64,000 bases of DNA from VAZQ01 sp963827585 (lineage in GTDB: Bacteria > Pseudomonadota > Alphaproteobacteria > Rhizobiales > Xanthobacteraceae), in NCBI GenBank assembly GCA_963827585.1, contig CAWHCK010000051.1, positions 310,001-374,000 of the forward strand, written 5' to 3'. This document shows positions 37,501 through 46,277 of the stretch, one piece after another (within the stretch, counting starts at the first letter, position 1; each line of letters opens with the position of its first letter). The notes beneath the pieces are model-generated. The model did not search any database. It had not been told where the DNA came from and worked only from the letters and a program-made list of their open reading frames with translations. The position numbers and the translations under genes were made by a program.

Positions 37501-39796
37501 GACCGCGGTGTCGAGCGTGATCAATGCGCGGGTGCAGCAGCTCAGCGAGGCGGTCAAGACCAATAGCGCCGAGGCCGAGCGGACGCTCACTCAGCTTGCG
37601 AGCAGCACCACCAACGCGATCCGTGCGAGCGCACACGATGCCGAGCGCACGATCAGCGGAATGTCGACCGGCGTGAGCAACGTGCTCAAGCAGAACGCCA
37701 GCGAGGTCGAGCGTACGTTGCTTTCGGTCAGCGCCGAGGTGGCGCGCAGCTTCGTCGGCAAGGCCGACGAGATTTCCGCGGCGGTCAGCCAGCGCTCCGC
37801 CGACTTGACGCGCGTGGTCGACGAAAAATCAAGCGGCCTGCTCGCCGCGCTCACCAGCAAGAGCCAGGAGTTCGTGACCGAGGTCAGCCGCGTCACCGAC
37901 CACGCGGTCAAGGCGATCGAGGTGAAGGGCCTCAACTTCACCCAGACCATGATGGAGAACGGCGAGCAGATCGCGCGCCTGATCAGCGAGGCGAGCGAGA
38001 CCGCGACCGGCGCCGTCAATCAATCGCTCAAGGACCTGCAGACGAGCCACATCGCGGCGACCGAGACCACGAGCGAAGCGGTCACTCGCTCGATCAGGGA
38101 GTTGCGCGAAACCGCGGAGATGGCGACGCAGAGCGCCTCGAAGACGATCACTCGCACGCTCAAGGAGCTGCAGGACACCACCCATGCGGCCGTGGAGCAG
38201 TCCAAGCAGACGGCGTCCGCCGCGGTCTCGGAGATGCAGGAGACGCAAGACATGGTGCGGTCGGACACGACCGCCCTCTACGAGCGCCTGCGCGAGGCCA
38301 ATATCCTCCTGCAGGAGGTGCTCAGCGGCGCGCACGAGAACATGAGCGACATCGAGAGCACGTTGGTCACGCGCGTGTCCGATTTCGTCGCGGCCATGAA
38401 CGAGGTCGCGCAGAAGGCGGGCGCGGTCAACAGCGACGTGGAGAAGAACATCACGAGCTTCAAGGTGATGTCCGCGGAGACGCTCAACGATCTCGGCCAG
38501 GTCGCGAGCCAGTTCGACGCGCACGGACGTTCGCTCGCGGAAGCGGTCGCGCTGATCGACACCAGCAACCGCCGCACCGAAGGCGCACTGGCCGAACGCG
38601 GCGCGACGCTGGAGGAGCTGATCGCCACGCTCGACGGCAAGGGCAGCGATCTGGAGCAGCGGCTCATGCGCTTCGCGGGCGTGCTCGACCAATCGCTCGA
38701 AGGCGCGGCGGACCGCGCGCGCGAGATCGCCCGGCTGACCGCCGACTCGGCGGCCGCCGGCGCCGACGCGATCGCCGACAATTTCGAGGCCATCCGCAGC
38801 AGCACCGAGGAGGAGCGCCAGCGCCTGGCCGAAGCCATGCGCAGCATCTACGAGCAGGCGACCGAGGAGTCGCATGCAATGCTATCGCAGGCGGCGCAAC
38901 GCTTCGTCGACGTGCTCGACGGCTTGAAGCAGATGGCCGGCGAGATGCAGCAGCAGCTCGAGGTGACGCGCGAGGAGTTGCGCAAGGGCATTCTCGAACT
39001 GCCGCACGAGACGGCGGAGAGCGCCGCGCACATGCGGCGCGTTATCGTCGACCAGATCGAGGCGCTGGCCGAGCTCAACCGTATCGTCGCCCGCCATGGC
39101 CGCGGCCTCGACGCCGTCGAGCCGCGCCGGGCGGAGCTGGTCGAGGTTGCGCGCGGAATGGAGCCGGCCGAGGCCGCACCCCGTCGCGGCGCGCCACGCG
39201 AAGAGCCGCCGCCCACCAACGGCAGCGCGCGGCTGGAGCCGGCGCGCCCGCGCGCGGACATCACCGGCGTCGCCGCGCCGGCCATGCCGGTGCGGCGCGC
39301 CGAGGCCCCCTCGCTCAGCCCCGCCGGGCCCGGCGGACGCGCGGGCTGGCTGTCCGAATTGCTCACGCGCGCTTCGCAGGAGGAGCCGCCGGTCGCGCGC
39401 GACGCGCCACCGGTGCGTGAAGCGTCGGCGGAGGGCGCCCGACCCGAGCGCCACAGCATCGAGTCGCTCGACTCGCTCGCGGTCGACATCGCCCGCATGA
39501 TCGACCACGACGCGGCGGCCGATCTGTGGGACCGCTACAAGCGCGGCGAGCGCAACGTGTTCACGCGCCAGCTCTACACCATGCAGGGCCAGAAGGCATT
39601 CGAGGAAATCCGCCGGAAATATCGCAGCGACCGCGATTTCACCCGCACCGTCGACCGCTATATCGGCGAGTTCGAGCGCCTGCTCGAGGAAGTCTCGCGC
39701 GACGATCGCGGCCAGGTGCTGGCGCGGACCTACCTGACCTCGGACACGGGCAAGGTCTACACCATGCTCGCCCACGCCGCCGGTCGCTTCGACTGA
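34518..39796 (+). CDS. Growth-pole-ring-like giant coiled-coil protein (GPR/RgsE type), one frameshift
   Basis: About 1,758 residues when joined. Residues 1-105 are acidic/Pro-rich. Two membrane helices lie at ~110-130 and ~143-165 (YVYASVFAGLWVLAGLVLGW; VLAVLAAAFFVPIIFFYVLA). A very long helical region with apolipoprotein-like repeats follows, then a Pro-rich linker and a conserved C-terminal domain (VYTMLAHAAGRF). This architecture matches the Rhizobiales growth-pole-ring proteins that organise polar cell-wall growth. The frame changes at about 36608, where one missing G in GAGGGGAGG would restore AAEGEEVVEALD. I infer the family from architecture, not from a database match. Confidence 0.75.
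36012..36308 (+). repeat. Three 99-bp (33-residue) in-frame repeats
   Basis: Tandem protein-level repeats inside the scaffold gene: units starting RSDAAREAL, RGDAARDML and RGDAVREML, each with a QxFEDxFN-type centre and ending in IS-S or IAS/IAR. The length 33 is 3 x 11, as in apolipoprotein-like amphipathic helices. Confidence 0.75.
36803..37330 (+). repeat. Eight 66-bp (22-residue) in-frame repeats
   Basis: Eight consecutive units of 22 residues of the form RTExLxREIxTRSQSxADLLxA, all exactly 66 bp with no length variation. It is the most regular part of the scaffold protein. The 22-residue (2 x 11) periodicity is that of apolipoprotein A/E helices. A degenerate ninth unit (RSEHLSTAI) follows. 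Confidence 0.85.
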
Positions 39797-39824
39797 GCTG
39801 ACGGAGAACGGACGACTGACGACA

Positions 39825-39853
39825 GAGGACGGAAGCTGCAATCATCCGTCCTC
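39825..39853. terminator. Bidirectional hairpin between convergent genes
   Basis: GAGGACGGA (39825-39833) and TCCGTCCTC (39845-39853) form a perfect 9-bp stem with an 11-nt loop, midway between the convergent stops of the scaffold gene (39796) and the iron-type binding protein (39874). Further imperfect pairing extends it outwards. It is placed to terminate both genes, although it has no U-run. Confidence 0.45.
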
Positions 39854-39873
39854 GCTATCCGTGCTCCGTCGTC

Positions 39874-40965
39874 CTACTTCAGGAACAGCTCGCTCCACGC
39901 CTTCTCCCATTTGGGCGCTTCGTCGACCCATTTGATGGGATCGATCATGACGTATTTGTGCGCGTCGAGCAGCGTCTTCTGGGTCCGGCTCGAGGGCACG
40001 CGGCCCATGTCGCCGAGGAGTTTTTGGCCCTCCGGCGACAACACGAAGTCCGCGAACAGCAGCGCGGCGTGGGGATGCGGTGCATTCCTCGCCAGCGCAA
40101 TCGCCTGCGGGCGTCCGACCAGCGGCTCGACCGCGGCCCAGTCGATCGGGCCGCCCTTGGCTTTGATCGAATCCGCGTTGCCGCTGTAGATCGTCAGGCA
40201 GACCGCGAGCTCGCCGGCGGCCACCAGCTGGGCCACCAGGATATGGCCCTTGCGCATCTCGGGCTTGAGCGCGGCAAGCCTGCGGAAGAACTCCCGCCCG
40301 CGTTCCTCGCCCATGTACTGGGTGACGCCGTACATCCAGTCGCTGTCGGTCGCCTCGATCGAGAGCCGGCCTTTCCACGTCGGATCGGCGAAGCCCTCGA
40401 TCGTCGCCGGCAGGTCCTCGCGCTTGACCTTGCCGGTGTTGTAGCCGGTGACCCACAGGTTGGCGCGGTCGCTCAGCCAGCGCCGATGCGGCGGGATCGC
40501 CCAGGCCGGCAGATCCGCCAGATAGGGGCTGTCGAATTCCGCCACCACCTGCTCGCGCGCGAGCGCCTCGACCTCGGGCGCGTTGGTCTCGACCACGTCC
40601 AGGCTGCGGCGGCCGCCGCGCGCTTCGGTGAGCGCGCGCTGCAGCACGTTCTCGCTCAGCGCGCGCCAGAGCTGGACCTTGACGCCGTATTTCTTCTCGA
40701 ACGCCTGGGCGAGCGGCCCCGACTCCGTGGTGGCCATCGAGGTGTACAGCGTGAGCGTGCCCTCCTCGCGCGCTTTCGCGACCAGGCGCGCGTCGCGATC
40801 GGCCCCGGCATGCCGATAGATCGCGGGCGCGTCGGCGGTTTGCGCCCGGGCGGTCGTTGTGCAGAATGCGACCACCATGCAGCCAGCGGCCAAGAGCGTC
40901 GCAGAAATCGGCGTCGCAGAAATCAGCGTCGCCGAAATCCCGGTGCAGACGCCAAAGCGCGACAT
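39874..40965 (-). CDS. Fe(3+)-type ABC transporter substrate-binding protein
   Basis: Periplasmic binding protein of the FutA/AfuA (type II fold) group, 363 residues. GGAGG lies 8 nt before the ATG. The mature part reads GTLTLYTSMATTESGPLAQAF, then GVKVQLWRALSENVLQRAL, typical of iron or polyamine receptors. LSPEGQKLLGDMGRVPSS is the conserved C-terminal helix. The metal-ligand tyrosines cannot be assigned with certainty. The signal peptide contains a threefold ISATL-type repeat encoded by 15-bp repeats. No permease or ATPase lies beside it, so it is an orphan receptor in this window. Confidence 0.87.
   Translation of the reverse strand: MSRFGVCTGISATLISATPISATLLAAGCMVVAFCTTTARAQTADAPAIYRHAGADRDARLVAKAREEGTLTLYTSMATTESGPLAQAFEKKYGVKVQLWRALSENVLQRALTEARGGRRSLDVVETNAPEVEALAREQVVAEFDSPYLADLPAWAIPPHRRWLSDRANLWVTGYNTGKVKREDLPATIEGFADPTWKGRLSIEATDSDWMYGVTQYMGEERGREFFRRLAALKPEMRKGHILVAQLVAAGELAVCLTIYSGNADSIKAKGGPIDWAAVEPLVGRPQAIALARNAPHPHAALLFADFVLSPEGQKLLGDMGRVPSSRTQKTLLDAHKYVMIDPIKWVDEAPKWEKAWSELFLK
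40896..40940. repeat. Three 15-bp tandem repeats in a signal-peptide sequence
   Basis: GCGTCGCAGAAATCG, GCGTCGCAGAAATCA and GCGTCGCCGAAATCC lie head to tail (plus-strand view). They encode ISATL/ISATP-type pentapeptides in the hydrophobic part of the iron-type receptor's signal peptide. The 15-bp period keeps the frame, so slippage would change only signal-peptide length. Confidence 0.7.
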
Positions 40966-41093
40966 CGTTGCGCCTCCTGCTCGACGGTCGGTCGCTTGTA
41001 GCGCGGGCGCCGCAGCCGAGGCAATGCCGCGTCCGCGTCGGCACACGGTCCTCGCGCGCATTGCGCGATGACGACTGCCGTGACGCAGCGCCC

Positions 41094-42080
41094 ATGAGAC
41101 CCCTCTCGCTTTCGGTTCGCGTCGAGCGCTGGCCGACCGCCGGCGCCTTCACCATCAGCCGCGGGGCCAAGACCGAGGCCGTGGTGGTGGTGGCTGAACT
41201 GTCGGACGGCACCGTTCGCGGGCGCGGCGAATGCGTGCCTTATGGCCGCTACGGCGAGACGGTCGAGGGGGCGGCGGCGGCGATCGAGGCCATGCGCGAC
41301 CCCATCGCCCGCGGCCTCGACCGCGAGCGCCTGCAGGCCGCCATGGCACCGGGCGCGGCCCGCAACGCGCTCGACTGTGCGTTCTGGGATCTGGCGGCCA
41401 AGCGCGCCGGACAGCCGGTGCATGCGTTGCTCGGCCTCGCCCCGCCGCACCCCGTCACCACCGCCTACACCATCTCGCTCGCAACACCCGACGCCATGGC
41501 ACAAGCCGCCGCCAAAGCCGCCGACCGCGCGCTGCTCAAGGTCAAGCTGGGCGGTACGCAGGATCCGGCGCGCATCGCCGCCGTACGTCGCGCCGCACCG
41601 CGGGCGGAGCTGATCGTCGACGCCAACGAAGGCTGGAGCGAGCACGATCTCGCAGCGAACCTTGCCGCTTGCGCGCAGGCCGGCGTCACGCTTGTGGAGC
41701 AGCCGCTGCCGGCCGGGCACGACCATGCGCTCACCACAATCACGCGGCCGCTGCCCATCTGCGCCGACGAGAGCGTGCATGCCACCGCGTCGCTGTCGTC
41801 GCTCGTCGGCAAGTACGACGCCGTCAATATCAAGCTCGACAAGACCGGCGGGCTGACCGAGGCGCTCGCCATGACCGACGAAGCCGAACGGCGCGGATTT
41901 GCGCTCATGGTGGGATGCATGGTGGCGACCTCGCTCGCCATGGCGCCGGCCATGCTGATCGCGCAACGCGCGCGCGTGGTCGATCTCGACGGGGCGCTGC
42001 TGCTCGCGCGCGACCGCCCGGACGGGTTGCGCTACGACGGCAGTCGTATTCATCCGCCCACGCCGGCGCTGTGGGGATGA
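41094..42080 (+). CDS. Dipeptide epimerase, enolase superfamily (L-Ala-D/L-Glu epimerase type)
   Basis: Cytoplasmic Mg-dependent epimerase of 328 residues, probably acting on L-Ala-D-Glu released from murein peptides. The capping domain holds GRGECVPYGRYGETVE. The barrel has the acid-base lysine motif LKVKLGG, the metal ligands in IVDANEGW (Asp), VEQPL (Glu) and CADES (Asp), and the second lysine in IKLDKTGG, all in the right order for the muconate-lactonising subgroup. Start ATG 41094. The neighbours are transport receptors, consistent with peptidoglycan-peptide recycling, but this is not proven. Confidence 0.9.
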   Translation: MRPLSLSVRVERWPTAGAFTISRGAKTEAVVVVAELSDGTVRGRGECVPYGRYGETVEGAAAAIEAMRDPIARGLDRERLQAAMAPGAARNALDCAFWDLAAKRAGQPVHALLGLAPPHPVTTAYTISLATPDAMAQAAAKAADRALLKVKLGGTQDPARIAAVRRAAPRAELIVDANEGWSEHDLAANLAACAQAGVTLVEQPLPAGHDHALTTITRPLPICADESVHATASLSSLVGKYDAVNIKLDKTGGLTEALAMTDEAERRGFALMVGCMVATSLAMAPAMLIAQRARVVDLDGALLLARDRPDGLRYDGSRIHPPTPALWG

Positions 42081-42173
42081 AGCGGGCACTATCGCATCCA
42101 CCGCCCGGAAGGATAAGCTGGTGTGAGCGGCCGCAAGAGCTGGACCGAAGAACCGATCGAGGGAGGCGTCGCC

Positions 42174-43151
42174 ATGGTCAGCAGGCGACACGTCGTGTCC
42201 GCCGGCCTGGCGCTCGGCTTGAACATGCTCGCCGCCGCACCGGCGACCGCCCAATCCTATCCCAGCCGCCCGATCAAGCTGATCGTGCCGTTCCCGGCAG
42301 GCGGGCCACCCGACACCATCGCCCGCCTGGTGGGCAATGACATGTCGTCACGGCTCGGACAGACCGTGGTGATCGACAATCGCCCCGGCGCCGGCGCCAC
42401 CATCGGCACCCGCACGGCCGCAAACGCCGAGCCCGACGGCTACACGCTCCTGTTCGCGAGCACGACGTCGCTCTCGATCGGGCCGGCGCTGTTCAAGAAT
42501 CTCGACTACGATGCGGTCAAGAGCTTCGCGCCGGTCGCGTCGGTCTCGCTCGGCGCGATGGTGGTGGCCATCAATGCCGGCGTGCCGGCGAAGACCGTGC
42601 AGGACCTGGTCGCCTACGCCAAGGCCAATCCGGGCAAGCTGCATAACGGCGCCGGCGTGGCCTCCCCTCCCCATATCGCCTGGGGTTTGTTCACGCTCAC
42701 GACCGGCGCCGACATCGTCTTCGTTCCATATCGCGGCATGGCCCAGGCCATGACCGACCTGGTCGCGGGCCAGATCCAGATGATGATCGACGGCATCGGA
42801 TCGCTGCTTCCGCATATTCGCGACGGCAGGGTAAGGGCGCTTGCCGTCACAGGCACGACCCGCAGCGGCGATCTCGCCGACGTTCCGACCATGATCGAAA
42901 GCGGCTATCCCGATTATGTCCTGTCGTTCTGGACCGGGATCCTGGCGCCGGCGGGGACGCCGCCGGACATCGTCGCAAAGCTCAACGGCGCGATCAACGA
43001 CGGCTTGAAGTCCGCGCAGACAAAGCACGACCTGGCCAAGTTCAACGTCGAGCCGAACATCACCTCGTCGCGCGAGTTCAGCGCCTTCCTCGCCGCCGAG
43101 GCGCGCAAGTGGGCGGAGATCGTCAAGGCGACCAACATCAAGGTCGAGTAG
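42174..43151 (+). CDS. Bug/TctC-type TTT substrate-binding protein
   Basis: TTT periplasmic receptor of 325 residues, intact. GAGGGAGG precedes the ATG at 42174. The N-terminus MVSRRHVVSAGLALG has a twin-arginine-like SRR-x-x-V motif but may still use Sec. Then come SYPSRPIKLIVPFPAGGPPD and EPDGYTLLFAST, and the C-terminal helix RKWAEIVKATNIKVE. It follows the dipeptide epimerase by 94 bp on the same strand and could be cotranscribed; a peptide or amino-acid-derived ligand is then conceivable but speculative. Confidence 0.91.
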   Translation: MVSRRHVVSAGLALGLNMLAAAPATAQSYPSRPIKLIVPFPAGGPPDTIARLVGNDMSSRLGQTVVIDNRPGAGATIGTRTAANAEPDGYTLLFASTTSLSIGPALFKNLDYDAVKSFAPVASVSLGAMVVAINAGVPAKTVQDLVAYAKANPGKLHNGAGVASPPHIAWGLFTLTTGADIVFVPYRGMAQAMTDLVAGQIQMMIDGIGSLLPHIRDGRVRALAVTGTTRSGDLADVPTMIESGYPDYVLSFWTGILAPAGTPPDIVAKLNGAINDGLKSAQTKHDLAKFNVEPNITSSREFSAFLAAEARKWAEIVKATNIKVE

Positions 43152-43380
43152 CTCAGGTTCCGAAGCGGGAACTAGCCCTGACATGTGGCCTGGCCGCGTG
43201 AAGCTGGCCGGTAAGGGGCAAGCTCCGCTTAGCCCCGGATTCACCATTGTCGTGTCCGCGCCGGCCCCGATGCGGCGGCATTCCACACTTCCCACACATT
43301 TTGTTCTCAAAAGCGGAGGCAGGGCGGCGCCATCCCTCTCGCACAAGGGGGAGACGCCGGGAGCACGGAGAGGGGAACGC

Positions 43381-43809
43381 ATGAACAAGGCCGTTCTGGC
43401 CGGCGCCGTCGCGGCGGCGCTGACGGTCTCGACTGCGCAAGCGGCAGTCCGGATCAAAGCCGATCCCGGCGGGCAAATCGGCCCTTACCTCGAAAACCTG
43501 GTGGCGCTGCGCGGCTCGGGCGAGCAGGTCATCATCGACGGCCCTTGCCTTTCGGCCTGCACCATGGTGCTCGGCGTGATCCCGCGCGAGCGCATCTGCG
43601 TCACGCCCCGCGCGCGGCTCGGCTTCCATGCGGCATGGCATCCCGGCGACAACGGCCGGCCGGTGCACAGCCGCGAGGCGACCCAGCTGTTGATGGAGAT
43701 CTATCCCGAGCATGTGCGCAGTTGGATCGCACGCCGCGGCGGCCTCTCCCCCCGCATGAAGTTTCTCACCGGCCGCGAGCTCGCCGCGATGTACCAGACC
43801 TGCGAGTGA
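43381..43809 (+). CDS. Secreted ClpP/crotonase-like hypothetical protein
   Basis: Exported protein of 142 residues. The signal peptide runs to ~AQA before AVRIKADPGG. The mature domain contains VIIDGPCLSACTMVLGVIP, which resembles the Ser-containing turn (xSACT) of periplasmic ClpP-like or COG3904 proteins, and ARLGFHAAWHPGD, where a catalytic His would lie. The domain is shorter than a full ClpP fold. A degradative function is possible but not shown. The ATG follows GGAGAGGGGAACGC. Confidence 0.6.
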   Translation: MNKAVLAGAVAAALTVSTAQAAVRIKADPGGQIGPYLENLVALRGSGEQVIIDGPCLSACTMVLGVIPRERICVTPRARLGFHAAWHPGDNGRPVHSREATQLLMEIYPEHVRSWIARRGGLSPRMKFLTGRELAAMYQTCE

Positions 43810-43873
43810 CCGGCTCGGAACCGACGCAGCCGCCACGGCATTGATGCTCGCGAGGCGAAGCGGGAAACATCCC

Positions 43874-44080
43874 ATGGCGCTCAACGAAAGTCGGGCACGG
43901 TTCGTGCGGGTTCTGGGCGAGGCCGCCATCGATATCTGGAGCGAGCTGCCGCAGGAGCTGCAGCACGACCTATTCGAGCGCGCGGTTCGCCTCGGCCACA
44001 AGACCGAACGCGACGAGAGTCTGCGCGAGCAGCTGGCGCAGTTTCTGCACGATCATCACGAGCGCACGGTCACGCGCTGA
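43874..44080 (+). CDS. Small conserved hypothetical helical protein
   Basis: A 68-residue charged, helical, soluble protein: RARFVRVLGEAAIDIWSELP then QELQHDLFERAVRLGHK. There are no cysteines and no signal peptide. Proteins of this size and pattern occur as hypothetical genes in related genomes. Its end overlaps the convergent MFS gene by 11 bp. Function unknown. Confidence 0.55.
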   Translation: MALNESRARFVRVLGEAAIDIWSELPQELQHDLFERAVRLGHKTERDESLREQLAQFLHDHHERTVTR

Positions 44081-45281
44081 CGCGGCCCTCGGCTGCGAGC
44101 CGGCGCGCGGCCAGGGCGAAGAGCCCGCCGGCCGCCGCTGTCAGCGCCATGGCGGCGTAGGCGAGGACGCCCCAGCGGGCATAGAGCAGCCCTGAAATCC
44201 CCATCGCCATGGCCATGACCACGCCGAGCGCGACCGCGAGGTAGCCCTGCGCCGTCGCGCCCAACTCCGCCGGCGCCGCGCGCGCCATGAATCCGAGCGC
44301 GCCCAGATGGGCGGCGCCGAATGAGAGCGCATGCAGGCACTGCAGCAACGGCAGCAGCAGCGGCGGCGGATCGAATGCCATGGCGCCCCAGCGAATGACC
44401 GCCCCGGCGGCGCCGAGCATGAGCAGGCTGGCAGGGGCGACCGAAAGGCGTCCCGAGACCGCGAACAGCGCGATCTCGGCCACGACCCCGATCGCCCACA
44501 ACGCTCCGATCGCCACACCGTCGAGGCCGGCGCGCTGCCATGCCAGGGCGGAGAAGCCATAGTAGACCGCGTGGCTGGCCTGGATCAGGCTCGCCGCGGC
44601 GGCCACCGCCAGGAAGCTTCGATCGCGCAACAGCGTGCGCGCTGACGATGACGTCTTGGTTGGGGCCGTTCCTTGGCCCGGGGCAAGCGGCCCCAGCGCC
44701 CACGCGGCCGCCGCGGTGATCCCCATCGCGCCGACGATGAGCCAGATCAGGTCGCGGGCTGCCATGACGTCGAGCAGCGCGCCAGCGCCGAGGCTCGAGG
44801 CAATGAAGGCGGCCGATCCCCACAGCCGCACCGGGCCATAGGCCCGCTCAAGGCGGCCGAGCCCGCGCAGGGCGTAGGCGTCAGCGAGCGGCATGATCGG
44901 CGTGTAGAACGCGGACGCGAGCGCGAAGGTCGCCATGATGGCGGCAGCGCCCTGCGCAAGTCCCAACAGGCCGTAGCCGAGAGCCGCCATCCCGGCGGCA
45001 AGCACGATCGTCACGCGCAGCGCATCGTGCCGATCGGCACCATGGGTTGCGACCGGGATCGCGACTACCCGCACGATCATGGGGACTGCCAACACGACGC
45101 CGATCAGCCCGGCATCGAGGCCCTTGGCTGCGAGCCAGAGCGGCAGGAACGGCAGCTGCACGCCGAGGGTCGCGAACAAGGCGGCGTAGAACGCCGCAAG
45201 CCGCCAAGCAAACGCCGCGCCCGTTCCGTCCTGCCGGTTCAGACTAGGCCACCAACCGATAGAACAGTTCGGGATCGACAT
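44070..45281 (-). CDS. MFS permease (MFS_1-like / sugar-proton symporter type)
   Basis: Integral membrane transporter, 403 residues, about 12 hydrophobic helices. It has the pattern LPFLPLWLAAKGLDAGLIG (TM1-2), GLGRLERAYGPVRLWGSAAF (mid loop) and LGFMARAAPAELGATAQG (C-terminal half) seen in the LacY-like MFS_1_like/3-phenylpropionate group. The start at 45281 overlaps the threonine dehydratase end by 38 nt; no later ATG/GTG start leaves TM1 intact. The overlap suggests cotranscription with the dehydratase. Substrate unknown. Confidence 0.85.
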   Translation of the reverse strand: MSIPNCSIGWWPSLNRQDGTGAAFAWRLAAFYAALFATLGVQLPFLPLWLAAKGLDAGLIGVVLAVPMIVRVVAIPVATHGADRHDALRVTIVLAAGMAALGYGLLGLAQGAAAIMATFALASAFYTPIMPLADAYALRGLGRLERAYGPVRLWGSAAFIASSLGAGALLDVMAARDLIWLIVGAMGITAAAAWALGPLAPGQGTAPTKTSSSARTLLRDRSFLAVAAAASLIQASHAVYYGFSALAWQRAGLDGVAIGALWAIGVVAEIALFAVSGRLSVAPASLLMLGAAGAVIRWGAMAFDPPPLLLPLLQCLHALSFGAAHLGALGFMARAAPAELGATAQGYLAVALGVVMAMAMGISGLLYARWGVLAYAAMALTAAAGGLFALAARRLAAEGRVSA

Positions 45282-46233
45282 TGCCGCCGGAGAGGACCGC
45301 GACCGCGATCTTTCCCCTCACATCGATCTTGCGGGACAGCAGCGCGGCGAGCGCGACGGCGCCGCCCGGCTCCACCACCAGCTTGAGCTCGCGGAAGGCA
45401 AAGGCCACCGCGGCGGCCACCTCCTGGTCGCTCACGGCGGTACCCTCGCCGACCAGGACGCGGTTGATCGCGAAGGTAAGCTCGCCCGGCGTTTGCGCCA
45501 TCAGCGCATCGCAGATGGTACCGGTGACCGCGCTGTTCCTTTCGCGCTGTCCGCTCCTGAACGAGCGGGCGTGATCATCGAAACCCTCGGGTTCTGCGGT
45601 GTAGAGGCGGGCGTGCGGGCTGCGCGCCTTGACCGCGAGCGCAATGCCCGCGGTCAGCCCGCCGCCCGACGCCGTCACCGCAACCACGTCGGGCACGAGT
45701 CCCTGGGCGGCGAGGTCCTCGACGATCTCGCGGCCGGCGGTGCCCTGCCCCGCGATGACGAGCGGATCGTCATAGGGCGGCACCAGGGCCGCGTTGCGCT
45801 TCTCGGCAATCGCACGCGCAATGGCCTGGCGGTCCTCCCGCGCGCGGTCGTAGAGCACCACCTCGGCGCCGAGCGCCGCGGTGCGCTCGCGCTTCGGGCG
45901 CGGCGCGTCCGCCGGCATGACGATGACTGCCGGCATGCCGAGAAGCTGCGCCGCAGCCGCCACCCCTTGCGCATGATTGCCCGAGGAAAACGCCACGACG
46001 CCACCGGCGCGCTCGGCCTGCGGGATGGACGAGAGCTTGTTGTAGGCGCCGCGGAACTTGAACGAGCCGGTGCGCTGCAGGGTCTCGGCCTTGAGAAACA
46101 CGCGTGCGCCGATGAGCGCATCGAGCACCGGCGAGGTGACCAGCGGCGTGCGCAAGGCAACGCCCGCCAATCGCTGCGCGGCGGCGTCGACGTCGGCGGC
46201 GGTAGGCAAGGCGGGGTTCGGCGAGGGCTGCAT
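45244..46233 (-). CDS. Threonine/serine dehydratase (PLP fold II)
   Basis: PLP-dependent ammonia-lyase, 329 residues, converting threonine or serine to 2-oxobutyrate or pyruvate. The PLP lysine is Lys59 in GSFKFRGA; SSGNHAQG and ASGGGLTAG bind substrate and PLP phosphate. It has no C-terminal ACT regulatory domain, so it is probably the catabolic, feedback-insensitive type. It lies 44 bp after the LpxH-like gene on the same strand, and the MFS permease overlaps its end, so it may be part of a three-gene transcript. Confidence 0.92.
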   Translation of the reverse strand: MQPSPNPALPTAADVDAAAQRLAGVALRTPLVTSPVLDALIGARVFLKAETLQRTGSFKFRGAYNKLSSIPQAERAGGVVAFSSGNHAQGVAAAAQLLGMPAVIVMPADAPRPKRERTAALGAEVVLYDRAREDRQAIARAIAEKRNAALVPPYDDPLVIAGQGTAGREIVEDLAAQGLVPDVVAVTASGGGLTAGIALAVKARSPHARLYTAEPEGFDDHARSFRSGQRERNSAVTGTICDALMAQTPGELTFAINRVLVGEGTAVSDQEVAAAVAFAFRELKLVVEPGGAVALAALLSRKIDVRGKIAVAVLSGGNVDPELFYRLVA

Positions 46234-46277
46234 CAGGCCCGACGGTAGCGCCGCGACGCCCCGACGGGCAAGGGCAC

